Shown in pieces: positions 26,027 through 39,700 of a stretch of DNA of 64,000 nucleotides. The position numbers and the translations under genes are program-made. Numbering within the stretch: position 1 is the stretch's first letter; every line of letters begins with the position of its first letter. This DNA is from Dipetalonema caudispina (Eukaryota > Nematoda > Chromadorea > Rhabditida > Onchocercidae): positions 1 to 64,000 of the forward strand of contig JABVXV010000339.1 of assembly GCA_013365325.1 (NCBI GenBank), written 5' to 3'. The notes below the pieces were generated by a model. That model did not search any database and had not been told where the DNA came from. It saw only the letters and a program-made list of their open reading frames with translations.

Positions 26027-29000
26027 ATGAGCGTGGAAAATTTAGATATTATAACCGGTGGTGAAGTGCTAACGAATCAGTTGTCGAACAATAGCAGAGA
26101 TGATGCCACAGCTGCATCTATTCTAGAATCTTCCATCGAAAATTCCGGAAGATGGGTTAACATTATGGATGAGGATTTGGTATCAGAAGTGAATGCAAAT
26201 GATGCCACTTCTTTTATTAAAAATCAGACAGACGATCCAACAGTTGTTAAAACCGCTGCTGCTGGGATTCAACAGCAGGATTCGCTTAGACAGGAAGTGA
26301 ATAAAATTTGATTTTCTTTGTAAAATATTATCCATGCTTCTTAACGATTGGGATGAATATTCAAGGAAAATAAGAAGGAAAATAGGTTAAGTTTGGACTT
26401 TGCAAAGGTATTCCATTATCTCTCCTTTTTTTGTATCTCTTGTAGTACCAATTTCTGGTTCAGACTCAGACTCCCTAACTCACTATTTATAAGCTCCAAG
26501 AAGTCACTTAACTTCTTCGAATTGATCTCTGTGTTAACTTGCTCGTTTTTGGTTGGTTAGGTTTGCTTATTTTTGTTCATTATCTTTAGTTCACCCTTAG
26601 ATTTGGCTTAAGTATGCTCGGAAACTGTGTGATACTTCAGTTTTTTGTTATATTTAGGTAAAATTGTCTTTAAATTAGTATGTGACACGAATATTATCAT
26701 TATGATTGCTATAGCCGTATCAAATAATAAGATTACTCTTCTCTGCCTCTTTTTGAAGTGAATTAAAATCGTATTAAATTCTGAAGTAAGCTGGTTTTGT
26801 TATTTTAGATTGGCCAAAAACAAAATAACGCTACTGATGCAATGAATGAAGGAAATAAAATACCAAACACAGTTTGTGAGGAAGATATCACGGTGACATC
26901 GTGCGAAATGTGCCACAATTATGAGCTGAATTTAACGAAAATGCAGGTGTGATTGGCTTTTTTTCACTAATTTTTCGCAAGAAAAATTGGTTGCTTGTCG
27001 CTGCCATACCATTCCATTTCCAAAGAGAGTTGAAGTTATGAGAAGGGAAGACCTGAGACCGTTCTTCACTAATAATTTTTCCCTTTATCTTTGGCTGTTG
27101 TTTATTTTTATTAATAGATTGACTTGGATATTTGTAAATGTTCAGGACGCAGAGCGAAACTTGAGAGAACAGTTGTCCGCTGCACAACATCTGGTTAATC
27201 GTTACCAAAATGAACTGTCTGGAGAACGTTTATACAGGTTCGTTGTAAAATGCTTCTTTCCAATTTGTTCAGATAATTTTACAAATAGCACAACGAATGA
27301 TTTCAGGAAGGAAATGGAAACAAAAACAACCACGTTATGTGCTGACAATGAAAAAGAAGTGAATATAGCGAAAAGTGAGAACGAAGAATGTGCTAAACAG
27401 TTGGCTGCCGTTGATGGAAGGTTTAATTTTTTGTTAAGTGGTTTATGAATTTATCAGACAGTTCCAAAAAAAGTTTTGTTTTGAGTTTTGATAATCATTA
27501 TGATTAAGTGTGTGTAAAGCTGATGCAGGAATAACGAAACAATATTAGTTTGTTTTTAGTTTGATAAGGATTCTGATTAAGTTACTTCTAGGTGTTTAAA
27601 ATTGATACAAGAACAGCGAAATAATATTGGTCGCTTGAAGGAACGTTTAAATATGATGAATAAAGATATGCACGATTTGAGTAGTCGATATTTAGTATGT
27701 TTTTGCATTGTATATTTTTGTAATATATACACATTCGTTTTGCACTACATCCGTTTCACCTTATTAACAGTTTCAAACCATTTCAGTTAATTTTTTTCAG
27801 AAGTTACTTGGTGCCAATCGTAAATGCTCCACGGAAATGCGAGATCAAACGATAGAGCTGCCTCAGGATGTTGACCAGTTACAGTTTTTGTGCCTCCAAC
27901 TAAGGGAGGAACTAATTGAGACTCGTGCAGCCAAAGAACACGCTGTATGTTTTATTCGAAAAGATCTAACAGTTGAAATCTTCCAACCGCATTCAGAGAA
28001 TTGTCATATTGAGTTTTATTGTATTTTACCAGATAACTGAACGGTATTTACAAAAAGAACGTATATACTGAGTGGATGAAACTTGAACATAAGCGTACTT
28101 TAAACAGAGTCTGAAAAATTCGGCATTATCTGAAATGTTTGCCCTTCGCCGAAAATAATCAGCAATAATTTACTATTTGCATATATCCTTCTATATATCT
28201 TTTTTCGTCTTGAGGATTTAACAATCTTTTTGAAAATATATTTGCTGATATGATATTTCAGGAAGTAGTGCTGAGAGATGAAATAGCGACATTGGAAGCG
28301 CAAAGAAAGGAGGATGAAATGGAAAAGAGAAGGATTGAGGATGCTTACACTGAACGAGTAAATGGAGTTAGCCAAGAACTTGGATTTGCTCGGAGTCAGG
28401 TATTTTTATTTGCTGTAAGAGTACTGGTTATGGCATTTCAGAAAAATTTATTAGTTTTTGTTCTGCATCATTCATCTGGATTGTATCCAAAATCATCTTT
28501 AATTTACAACTCATGTTTGTAGTTAGATTCGATGAAAGATGCATCTTCGAAAGTTGATGAAATGAACAAAAGAATGACTGAATACAGGAAAGTAATTGAA
28601 GATTTGGAAAAACAACTGCAATCAGTACAAAAGGAACGTGCTGACCTGGAAATGACTGTCGCTTTGTATAAACAAAAGTGTGTTCTATGAAATTCATTAA
28701 TTTTTATTAGTCATGCTCAGTTGTTTCATTGTTACTTCTCTCATCGGCAATCTATTTTAGATGCGCTGCTTTACAACAGGAATTGGACACATCGGAAATT
28801 GTGCAAAAGGATTTCGTCAAACTTTCTCAAAATCTGCAAATCGAACTTGAAAAAATCCGACAGGCTGAACAGGTATTTTGTTTGTCTTACCCTCCTCTCT
28901 GGAATAATGTGTGTGAATCAGAAGTGCACTATAATAAATACAAATCAATCTTATGCTGTAATAACAGATAATTAACCGCATAATTTAGTAAATACAGTCC

Positions 29001-29680
29001 AATCAATTTTATCAATGAGGCACTTATTAAAAGAATTAATCTTAAAGGAAGTGCGATGGCAATTCGATGAAGATGTGCATACATGCAATCAGTGTCAGTC
29101 AAGTTTTTCCAAAAGCCGTATTAAGCTCCATTGTTATCACTGTGGCAAGATTTTCTGCTCAGTCTGTTTGTCAGCAACAATACCTAGTGGACCACACCGA
29201 AGGCCAGCAAAAGTTTGCCAAGTGTGCCATACCCTTCTAAGCAGGTAATTGCATCTTTTGTTTCAAACTTTAAGTTGTTTCTGAAAGTATGACTTTGCGT
29301 GTCTCTGGGCTATTTATAACATTGCAGCTAAGGAACAGTTAATGTTTAATCTGTTACTGTTTGTTTGTTTTGTGAGAATGAATGAAAGTGCACTTTCCAA
29401 ACTCAGCGATTGATACTCATCGGTTGTTGTGTGAGCATGAGCGTTATAAAAATGTTGATTCAGCCGTATCTTTTTTGCTAGTCAAGTCTTAAACTGCATT
29501 TAAGTTCATTCATTTTTCTTCACTTAGAACATACAATCCATTGACTAGGTCTCGAAATCAATGTGTTTATCTCTTTATTTGTTGATATATATGACGCAAT
29601 GAATGGAGTTCAGAAAAAAAACTTGCTTTATTTTCAGGGATTCCGCGCCATTTTTCTCACATAATTTGGCAGCTACATAG
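26027..29680 (+). CDS. rabn-5: Rabaptin-5 orthologue with FYVE zinc finger
   Basis: Eleven exons: 26027-26296, 26809-26946, 27146-27237, 27307-27420, 27592-27694, 27801-27944, 28262-28399, 28523-28677, 28761-28872, 29048-29244 and 29638-29680. Phases agree throughout, giving 501 aa. Rabaptins are Rab5 effectors that act with the Rabex-5 exchange factor on early endosomes. An acidic N-terminal region leads to a C-E-M-C-H-N-Y-E motif (residues 122-128) as in animal rabaptins, then long coiled coil. Residues 385-422 (ELDTSEIVQKDFVKLSQ...) match the signature near the rabaptin-5 C terminus that contains the Rab5-binding end. Residues 423-488 are a FYVE finger: W..D, then eight Cys (435, 438, 451, 454, 459, 462, 479, 482), expected to bind PI3P. 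The basic R(R/K)HHCR motif is altered to IKLHCY. The FYVE exon's acceptor (cttaaag) is weak. If the last splice is not used, translation stops at 29248. Confidence 0.88.
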
Positions 29681-32508
29681 TCATCGTTATCAGATCATTC
29701 CAGATATCCCTGTATCTCACAAATGTCGTATTATGCTATTGTTTTGACGAGGTAATAAGGTGTGATAATTTTGCTTTATTTCTTCATAATTTGTAATATA
29801 CACTGATTTCCTTATATGAATTAGGATTAATTTTACAAAGTTCCGTAGACGTTTAGGGTAAGTATTGAGAATTCCGGTAGGTACATGCAACTTTGTGAAT
29901 AATGAATTCTCCCACTGCTATGTTTTCCGCCTAAAATTTAACATTTCTTACTGGCTTTTTCCGGTGATTAATTGAAGTTATTTCGATTACATGTCCGACT
30001 CACTCTGTGTTTGATGATTTTACTGCATTTTTCGATGATAGGCCTAATTCCTTACGTATTCAAAATTTCATATACCAGGCTGCCAATTCTATATTACTTG
30101 AATAACTGTTGTTGCTCATACGATTGTTATTCCATTGAATTGCTGTATTATCTCCTGTATTACCTACCGGACTTCAGTTTTATAGTTTTATTTTATTTAA
30201 AGCGTTGAATTGATTGGTTATTTAACATCGATGTTCAGTGAGTAACTAATTTTGAATGCTTCGACGAGTAAATTTGGATGGGATTTTTTTAATTTAAAAT
30301 CATTGAAATTTGACCAGTCATTGTGTTTCATGAACCTATCTAGTTATCACTGAAACTTTGTGATATTATGTACTCGCCTAAAACATTCAAAAATGTTACT
30401 TCAATATTTCGTAAATAAGGAATGCTGTAAATTTTAATATTCTTCAATTGCTGCTGGTTTTCATTTCTTTCTTTTTCAAATGTGATCTGATTTCTTTATC
30501 ACTAGATTTGATTATCTTTATTTTTTCTTTCTTGTGTGATGTACAATTTGATCGATAAAACCTGCAAATTTCCTTGTTTTAAAAGCTCTATAGGTCATTC
30601 TACTGCTTACAGTCAATGAAGAATTACAAAAAACTCCATGATGATCAAATATAAAATTTAAGTTTTGTTTAAAATCATAAGTTGTTTACCATTTTTTCCT
30701 ATATAGATCCAATAAGGAAAGTATGCTGTTTCAAGCACATTCTACGCTCATCACAGAATAGTATTCTTTCACTGTTCATTATAGTTGAGTTATATCACAC
30801 TAGCTTCTAGAAACTATACGAAACATATGTTCTAATGAAAAGTCTTCTAATAACTTTTTCTATTATTTATTGTTCTTGTCTAAATTCAGTGTTATTTAAA
30901 TTTATCATTTCTAATTAATTGTATATGTTCATAATTAAACGCGTCCCATGTGGCAATATGTAAATAAAAATTAAAAAAGGATCAATGTGTATTATAAAGA
31001 TTGTTCACAGTTATGTAAAGGCTGATAATTTTGGTATATAATTGGCACATCTAAAAAATTCAAACATTTATGTATATATTCGCCTATTTTAATCTAACAA
31101 AAATTGTTAGCATTTTACAAATTTAAATTATTATTAATTTTCATTTCAGGAAAGTATTTGGATTTGATTTATTCGGACATTTCCCATTTTTTTTTTCTTT
31201 TTTTTTTTTTTTCTTTTAAAGGAAATTCAGAATTTGATTTATTATCCTTCTTGTCCAATTTTCATTTATTTGTTAGTTATATGAGAAAGTAATAGAATTA
31301 GGAATATATTACAATAAAATGATTTATTGCAATCTGATCAACTTTATAACTATATTAAATTTCAAGTAGGCTTTCATCATAGCTTGATTTGTGTGATTGC
31401 CTAGGATATGTTAATTAATATTAGTATGTATGAAAGGAAAAAGAAATCAAAAAATAAACCTGCAGTAGTTTCACATCAATATGTTATGTATCATATTAAG
31501 CATGTAAGCAAAAGATAATTAAAGGTATAATCAGATGTATTTTCCGCTCTATTCCATACCTATAATATCAATATACAGCTTAATATTCCCTCTTTCATCT
31601 CTTCCGCTTATTTGATTTTATCCTAACGAAATTAATTCAATTTTAAGATAATGGAAGAAATAAAAATTAAATATATGTAAAATTTCTAATATACTAATAA
31701 TGTCATAAAGATAAATTTTAATAAAGCAAACTTTTTTTCACTTATTCTATAAGTTATTTCCATTTCCATTTCCATTTTATTTAAACTTACCCTTCTTTTG
31801 ACGCTAATCATCCTGGCTTTTCTTTACCCATTTCAACAATTTTATGTCATTCTTTCGGTATCCATTATTACTTTTTTCCATTTCTATTTATGCTTTTTTT
31901 TTTTTTTTTTTTAGAATTGAATATGCATCGACATATTAAACTTTTTCTAAATCTTTCTTTCACAGAAATTATTCATAGAATCAATAATCTAAAGCTAATT
32001 AATCATTTATTTTAGAAGTTTTGTTTCATATAAATTTTCCTTCTCTGTTTTCCTAATTACGTATTGATATGAAGTTGAATTTTTCTTATTTTTCCTTTTT
32101 TCATTCACAATCAAATTTGTCAATTAACAATTAACCATTATTAAATTAACGATAGGAAAGGGAACAAGAACAAATCAATTAACGATTGATTTGTTTCTGG
32201 TTCATTAAACAATAATTTTATGTTGCTTAAAAAAAAATTGATTAATGATTTTCTAAAAGTTTGAATGTTTTCTTCTCTCTCTCTCTCTCTCTCTCTCTTG
32301 TTTTCTTTTTTATTGAGGGTAATTTGGAAGAATAGATTGATTGAATATATAGCCCTTAACAAAATCACATTCAATGAAATAAGAAAGAAAAAAAAAAAAA
32401 AAAAGAAAAAACTTCAGCACTTTAAAAATTAACATTGTAAACGCGATTTCAAAATCAATCGGATTGTGATTTTATTTTGCATTTCTTGTTTATTGTAAGA
32501 AATTTTGC
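29681..32508. other. Intergenic, no gene seen
   Basis: Contains the 3' UTR of rabn-5 and a long AT-rich spacer. Short open frames around 29.97-30.2 kb and 31.1 kb are hydrophobic low-complexity readings without splice support. A (CT)n microsatellite lies at about 32275-32298. Confidence 0.55.
32275..32298. repeat. (CT)n microsatellite
   Basis: Twelve uninterrupted CT units, about 210 bases upstream of the transthyretin-like gene. Confidence 0.9.
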
Positions 32509-32510
32509 AG

Positions 32511-33848
32511 ATGAGATTTGCTCTAACATTTGCAATTATTATTGGCATATCAATACCAATAACTATTGTAGCAAAAACGAAAAGTGTTGGAGTAAAAGGA
32601 ATTGTTATTTGTGATGGAGAACCGGTAAATAATGGAGAGATTGAGCTATATAGCGAAAGATACGGTTCATTTTTAATTTTTCATTTCACCATTATATGAT
32701 TGAAATTCAATTATTCGTTAATGTATAGTGTCATTTAAATAAATATTCATTTGGATTTAATTTTAAAATATTTACGATTTGAAAAATGACTTGTATAATG
32801 GATGCAATTTTTTGCTTATATGTTATCTTGCTTCAAATCTCTAATTTAAATTAATTTACAAGACAAGAGTTAATTTACTAATTTTTTGATATTGAAATCA
32901 TTCGTCATTGGGGTTTGCATTGATTGGGTGGAGCCAAGTTACTGCACGATATTGTTCCGAAATTTTCCGATAAGCCAAGGAGATAGCGGAATGTTTCATT
33001 GGCTAATAACATATGAAATGAGCAATCTTAATCTGGCTAGCTTAATTCAAGCTTCTTTAAGATAGGAGTAATGTCATGAACTTTTAAGATGGCAATTTTT
33101 TCTCGAATATATTTGCTATGCTTTTGACAAGATTAGATTAAGCTGTTAACTCTAATGTAGATGTAGTAGTAGATTCTAATACTTTAAGCTTGTAATGCTT
33201 CAAGTGAAAATCCACATCAACACTACAAGAATGTTTGATCATTGAGTGCAAAATGTCTAACGACGATAATTTGATTGTATTCAGAATAGGAAATGGCTTT
33301 ACTTTATTCGCTGATAAAGTAAAAAAAAAAAAAAAAAAAAAGAAATTTAGCTATGAAATGAATTGGCATGTAGACAAAGACGAGAAAAGTTTTTGCAAAC
33401 TTTCCAACCGTAATGTGAAAAAGTGAAAATCAATTTTAATTTAAAACATTTTCGTAATTTCTCAGCCACAAAACCAGCTGCAGCACTTGCAAAGACAAAA
33501 ACAAATGCACAGGGACAGTTTACAATAATGGGAAGCTCGAAAACGGATATGTTCGATCCACAGTTCACTATCAGCCACATGTGTCGTGCAAAGGTTTGAT
33601 TTAATTATTTCTTCGACAAAATCAACTACATCATATATCTTGTAAATTTTGTCTAAAATCAAAAAATTTTGAGTAGTTTATTTTTCCAAATATTTTACAA
33701 ATTTTTGCAGCCATGCATACGCAGAATGCTCCTCCGTATTCCTGAGAAATATTCCACATCCGGTTCGAAACCACGTGAGATGTACGATATTGGTGTTATT
33801 GATGTGAAAACAAAATTCCCCACCGAAACAAAAACATGTCCGATCTAA
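32511..33848 (+). CDS. Transthyretin-like secreted protein (TTL family)
   Basis: Three exons: 32511-32664, 33466-33593 and 33711-33848, totalling 139 aa. Nematode TTL proteins are small secreted beta-sandwich proteins, one of the largest nematode-specific families; functions are mostly unknown, with TTR-52 acting as a phosphatidylserine bridging factor. The N terminus (MRFALTFAIIIGISIPITI) is a signal peptide cleaved near residue 21. The family hallmark follows: SVGVKGIVICDGEPVNNGEI (strand A/B region), then TKTNAQGQFTIMGSS, then FTISHMC, and a late Cys-containing segment (CRAKPCIRRM). Cysteines after HMC can form the usual disulfides. The acceptor gcag abuts the ATG directly, so the mature mRNA would have almost no 5' UTR beyond a spliced leader. 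The start is the ATG at 32511, not the TTG two codons earlier. Confidence 0.88.
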
Positions 33849-36738
33849 GATTTTTAGCTATTAGAAATTTATTCCATATAAAATTTTATACATAATGCAA
33901 GAATGTTCTTATAATATGATTAGAGAAAAAGCAATCAGAGAAGTAAGTAAAAGTATACGGATAATACTTGTTAATGGATTCTGACGCAAATGATTCTGAA
34001 GTTTGATCACTTGGCCTCTTGTAATCAGAAAGTCGATAGTGATAACTTATCATTGAAATATGGTGAAATATTCACAGAGAATCATTTTCACATATATGAA
34101 TAGCAATAAACATCTGATTGGTTGTGTAAAAACTATGAGTAAAAATTAATGAGTTAAATACTTTCAGAGAGCCTATCATCAACATTTCATATGTTTTCAT
34201 ATGAGTAGTGAAATATGGAAAGATTCAAGTTTGGTTAAAAATACTTGAAGTAGTATTCAAAAATACTAATATTCAAAAATTCTAAATTATAGCTATGAAG
34301 GGCTTAAAAGCTAAGTGATAAACAGAGATAATGAACTTGAAATAGTGAGGATCATTAGCATCCCAGTTAAAAGAAAGCGAAAATCAAGGTGAAAATAATA
34401 TGAAATACTTCATTCCCTTTGTTTAAGAATTTCTCTTGTAGCTAGTTTGATTTGGAAATACTAAGACGAGAGATATACCACTTCGGAAACTGCCTACAAT
34501 TTCAGTATTATATAAAAATCTACTTATCAATAAAAATTTCTACATTTTGGAATGCCTTGTACAGATATGAATCTGAGATGATTAAGCTTATTTGTGTTAC
34601 ATATTTGCGCCTGATAAGGTTTTCACAAAAGCTTTTTTCAATGGCAAGAATCTGTAAATGAATTAACACATAATATTTTTAATAGTGGGAAGATATGTCA
34701 TCTAAGATAATGTCTTTGTAATCTAATGCCGGATCCTATTAATTATAATATGAACCTAAAAATATTCTTCACATATTCGATCACTTCAACTAACGGTTAA
34801 CTAGAATTAATACGAAAAGCATAGTAAATGTATTGCTCTTTAAGAGATCTTGCAACAAATGCTCATAAAATATATCGCTACTATTAAAGGTGATAGCTTA
34901 TATTGTCAGCTTCATAATATTCTAGCCAATATCAATGCAAATATGGCCATCTAAATTAGGAGAAAGACATGATGTTCTTTATGATGGCATACACAAAGTT
35001 CATATAGAAATTTTGTATTTTATAATTTCATATATTCCTAAGGAGATCTCACGATATATTGCATCACTGAGAATCGGCTATAATTTAGTGAAAAGTTAGA
35101 AAGAATATTTGCAAATGTTATAGAAAGTTTGTTTAAGATCAAATTATTACCAATTATCAAATCTTATCGGCTATTTAAGAATCAATGCAAACATGAAAAT
35201 TAGGCAATTTAAGAGCTGATGTGAATATTATCTAAAAATGATTATCTATAGAGCTATCAAAAAATAAAAAATTTCTTAAACATATGATTAAATTAACAAT
35301 GGCTAATCAAAATCAAGGAGAATGGAAGATTAGTGACATTGGTCATCTCACTGTTTTGTCGAATGTTGAAAAGTTTTTGCAGTATAATAAAAATGTAATA
35401 CTAAGAGTAAAAAAGTATTGGAAAATTTTTCACGAAAAAGAGCATTTAATACATACATAGAATTAATATTAATAAAAGAACCTTCTTCTTTATCTTCTCC
35501 TTAATCATTCATTAGCCTTCTACTTTCTTCTGATTAAAAATCTGTAATTCATATATCCTTAAATAATTTTATATTCTATTGATAGTATGCATCATGATAA
35601 AGAAACAGAATATCATTCTGCAGTTTAAGCTCGAATATAAAAGATTCTAGCAACTATTCGCGAACTGTGACAGATGTATTTGATCACGAAAGCAAGACAC
35701 TAATTTAATGGAAGTAGTAATACCTAAATATATAAATTAATCTTCTTTATTCGTGCTATGAAACTCGCGTGGCTTTATGTAGCAGTTTTTTGGGAATCAC
35801 ATTTATGCATAGTTCAACAAATCATTTAAATGGAAAAATGAGTGGAAAACAGAGAAAAATAATACGTACAATTATAACAAAAGAACTTAACAATCTGATT
35901 TTGCATCAATAAATTGAATTACTGTATTTCTACAATTTTTTCTATTTTCTCGATTAGCACAATTTCTTGAGTTTCTATTAATCGAACCGATCTTCGAAAC
36001 GTTTTTCTTACAAATAAAAAAAAGTTCGTGTAATTCAAAAAACTAATTTTTTCATTGACGATTGAGTGTCGATAAAATATTCCAAACTGTCATCTGTTTA
36101 ATGAATTCAAACTGTGAAAAACCAAATGGAACTATGCAAAACAGTCGGAAACCATATTGAAACAGAAAAGATTCCGACTATTTCATAAAAAAAAAAACAA
36201 CAAATGTTGTTAGAAGAAATGTCTAAAAGATTTGAAAGGCTCTGCTTGAGAATAAAAAAAAAAGAAAATTTGGAGCTCGAAATATTATGGCATGCTTTAA
36301 TTCAAATTGCAGTCGTCATAATTGGTCCAGGCATTCAGCTCGTATAATTATATATTCGATAAACTGAACCTTATCACAGTGCCACAATTAAGTGCCACTA
36401 CGATAGCTGTTGCGTCTGGACTCAAACAAACTGCTAGTACCTCCTAAATTACACACAGATCACCTGAAGTTGTGGACAGAAGTACTGCTAAAATGATGAA
36501 TAAGTAACCGACGGGTTGAGAGTAGAGAAAGATCAGGAAGAAAAAACTAGATCAGCTGTCCAATACATAATATATCCACTGGTTAGACTACAATAATTTC
36601 ACATTTCAATAAAATTCGACATATAATCTTATATGATGCAGTGAAATTTTTTTTTTTCAACCATGAAAACAGGAAGCATACCATTTGGGTATGCAGTTGC
36701 GCTTTTTGAGCAAAATATGTAAGATACAGTAAAAATCA
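33849..36738. other. Intergenic between convergent genes
   Basis: Spacer between the transthyretin-like gene (+) and eng-1 (-), containing both 3' ends. I found no exon that fits either gene or a new one. A short Cys-rich reading at about 36363-36437 was considered and rejected. Confidence 0.5.
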
Positions 36739-39700
36739 TTATGTCAACATACTTGTGCTGATTGACCTACGGAAAACAAAACTACGTAAAATGGCAAAAT
36801 TTGATGAAAGCAGGCCAATGCCAGTGATAATTTCGTCCTTAGCATAGAAATTCCAAATGTTTCTTACTCCTTCGTCTTTGCATTGAATACATTTAATCTC
36901 TTCTTTGCCGTTATCTTTTTTCCATAACATAAGTTGCAGAGCCTGGTCGCAATCAGTTTCCACAGTGTAGTCTCCATTTAAGCACAGATTGGTTACAAAT
37001 AACCTTAAAAACATAAATAAATGCTACAACTAGCAAAAATAAAAGCATTAAATGCTACAACTTGAAGTGATAGTTTGATGATCAATTTTGGGTTCTCTCC
37101 ATGTTTTCGACCGCTCCTAAGTTATCATTTTGTAGCAATAATTTAAAGAATATTTTAACTATGTGAGTACCGAAAACATGCCAAGCTGCTGCAATATAAG
37201 AAACTGTAGCTCGAAATTAGGTGATTTGCTAAGAAAAGTATAACTTCCCTCCTTCGCTTACACTTCTCAACGATCTCTTCATCCTTTATTTTACAAGGCC
37301 TAATTTTTAAAGTCGAAACTTCCAATACCTGTGCAAAGTTGGCCCCTGAAGAACAATATGTATACCAGAAGACTCTGGAAATGCACCACTTGCCAAATAA
37401 AAAGGCTGCATTTTTGCTTCTGCCAAATTGTAATACTAAAAAAATATGTTCTACTGATACACTAAAAATTCCAGCAGTAATTATTAATAATTAACTAATT
37501 ACTAATCACTTACTAACAATAGAAAATATATTTCAACTTAGTTTCCAATGGTCAACATTGCCAGTCCTATTGAGGAGCCTTACAGCAAAATTACACTCAA
37601 TACAGTCTCGTAACTATGAATCTAATATTGTAATCTGGGTACTTGAAACGGAAAGTTAATTTTTGTAAGAGTTCAAGTTAAGATATTACTGAATTCAGTA
37701 TGAAACTAGAGTATAAAACTAAACAAGCACAAATCATTTCGTTTGTAGAATAAGAAAGCGAAAAAGCATGGAGAAAATTTTCTGCAGTGAAGCAAAGCAA
37801 AAGTTAAAAGACCGACTTTTGCATATTAAACATCTATTCTTCATATATAATCATGTCATATTTCAACTCTGAATCAAAAGGTCCATTTCGGATTCAGAAC
37901 TAATTTCGATATCATTCATGTTTGACAGTTTAATGTAAGTAATGGTAAAGAATACCTTGCAAGCATCTTTGTGTTTATAACCAAGACTAAAATCGGTGTC
38001 AATTGGTAACGCTGTTAATGGATGTGGTCGAACAAATGTGATCAAACGATCCCAAAACCTAAATAGATGTTTAAAAGGAAGATATTTGGAATCAATCAAT
38101 TCCTCCATTAATCAACTCTAAACATCCCTGATGTGTCTATTGCACTACAATGTTTCCTTAAATAAGCCAATCAAATGCTTTAAATTGGAAACTTTTTGAA
38201 ACTTTATTAGTTGGATATTCCTAGTCAAGTTGTAATTGTTATTGTTCGACCAAACATAGAATGGAAAGCAATACTGAGAAAAAACGAGAAGGAGGTAACT
38301 TAAGCAGCATGTAGTGTTAGTTTGCAAGAAGTGGTACAAAAAAAAAGTACCGCAGAGAATTAATGATGATTTCTCGACAAGGCATCGCTTCAACAATCCA
38401 TCCAGGAGCGAACAAAGCAACTGAAAGATTATTCTGGCGGAGATGCATAAACGCTTCATGACAATTCCAACCACCACCACCTGGAAGTGAATGTGCCAGA
38501 AAATTAGAATAGTCTTCAAATCACGATAAAATAGGGATTCATTGGGTTGAAATTTAGATAATATCTAATATTTGCTAATGTTGTTATGTTGCGTGATGGT
38601 TTTCTAGCACAAAAAAGAAGTGAAGAAAGGACACACATTAATTTGAAATGCGTACCGCAATTAACAAATCTTGAATTATAATTCCACTAAATATTGAACA
38701 AACCTATAAGGTCAACATCTCGTGAAGTTGAACTGTTTCAAACAATTTCGCATATAATGACAGAATTGTGTAATTACAACAAGGAGTGAAAAATTACCGT
38801 GACATCCTCGACCAAAGCAATCAACTCCAACAAAAACATTCCGATGGCGATGTTTGGCTCGCACAGCACTTATCGATAGCTGTTTCACATCCCATATATA
38901 ATTTAAAAAAATACCATCCGTAATATCGAACCATCTCCTTTTTTATAATAAAATTTGCAAACTTTTCCTTTTCCTAGCCCTATTTCTCTTACAATATTCG
39001 GAAAAAATTGTGTTAGAATAGTCTAATATAACATTACAATAACATATAAATATATGAGTCGATTGACAAAATTATTTATCACAGCACGACAAACACGAGA
39101 TTAAAAATATATGAATAGCTTACTGATTTTTCTCGTTCAACTCATTTTGCCATTTCAGTTCACCATCTACCGTTACTGAATCATACCATATAACACGACT
39201 CCGTTCACCAATTGCTTGCCTCATTTCATTTGTAAGCATTTTCAAGAAGAGATCAAGATACATGATAGATTCTGTCTGAAACTACCGTAAATTCTACCAA
39301 TCAAATCAATTCTCAGCATTTTAAGCAGTCATAAACCAGTACACTTCTTCCGCAAATCTGCCTTATTACTAGGTGAAAAAAAAAAACGATCAAGTTAGAT
39401 CCAATCTTAAAAATAAATGAGGGATATTTATGATTACAGAAAAAAGAAACAATTGGTAAGAAAAAGTATTAAGGAATTAAATAAGAGTTGCGAAAACAGG
39501 TAATTAGTTGATATTCGACAATAAAAGAAACAGAGAGAATTATGAAAGAAAGAAGTAGTACTTCCTATAAATAAGCATGTTATAATGAAATCTTTTTTTT
39601 CTCATTTTTGTACGTCGTATCATTTAATTTAATGTCATATTTCAAGAACTGAAAAAAAAGAACTTCAATTAACTAAAATATGAGAAAATTCCATTGATCG

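Noticed and set aside
26987..27448. 153-codon open frame on + overlapping rabn-5
   Set aside because: It reads through two introns. The rabaptin exons inside it account for the conserved part and the rest is intronic.
36363..36437. Short Cys-rich reading (CHYDSCCVWTQTNC)
   Set aside because: Only 24 codons, no acceptor after the upstream stop, and no partner exon.
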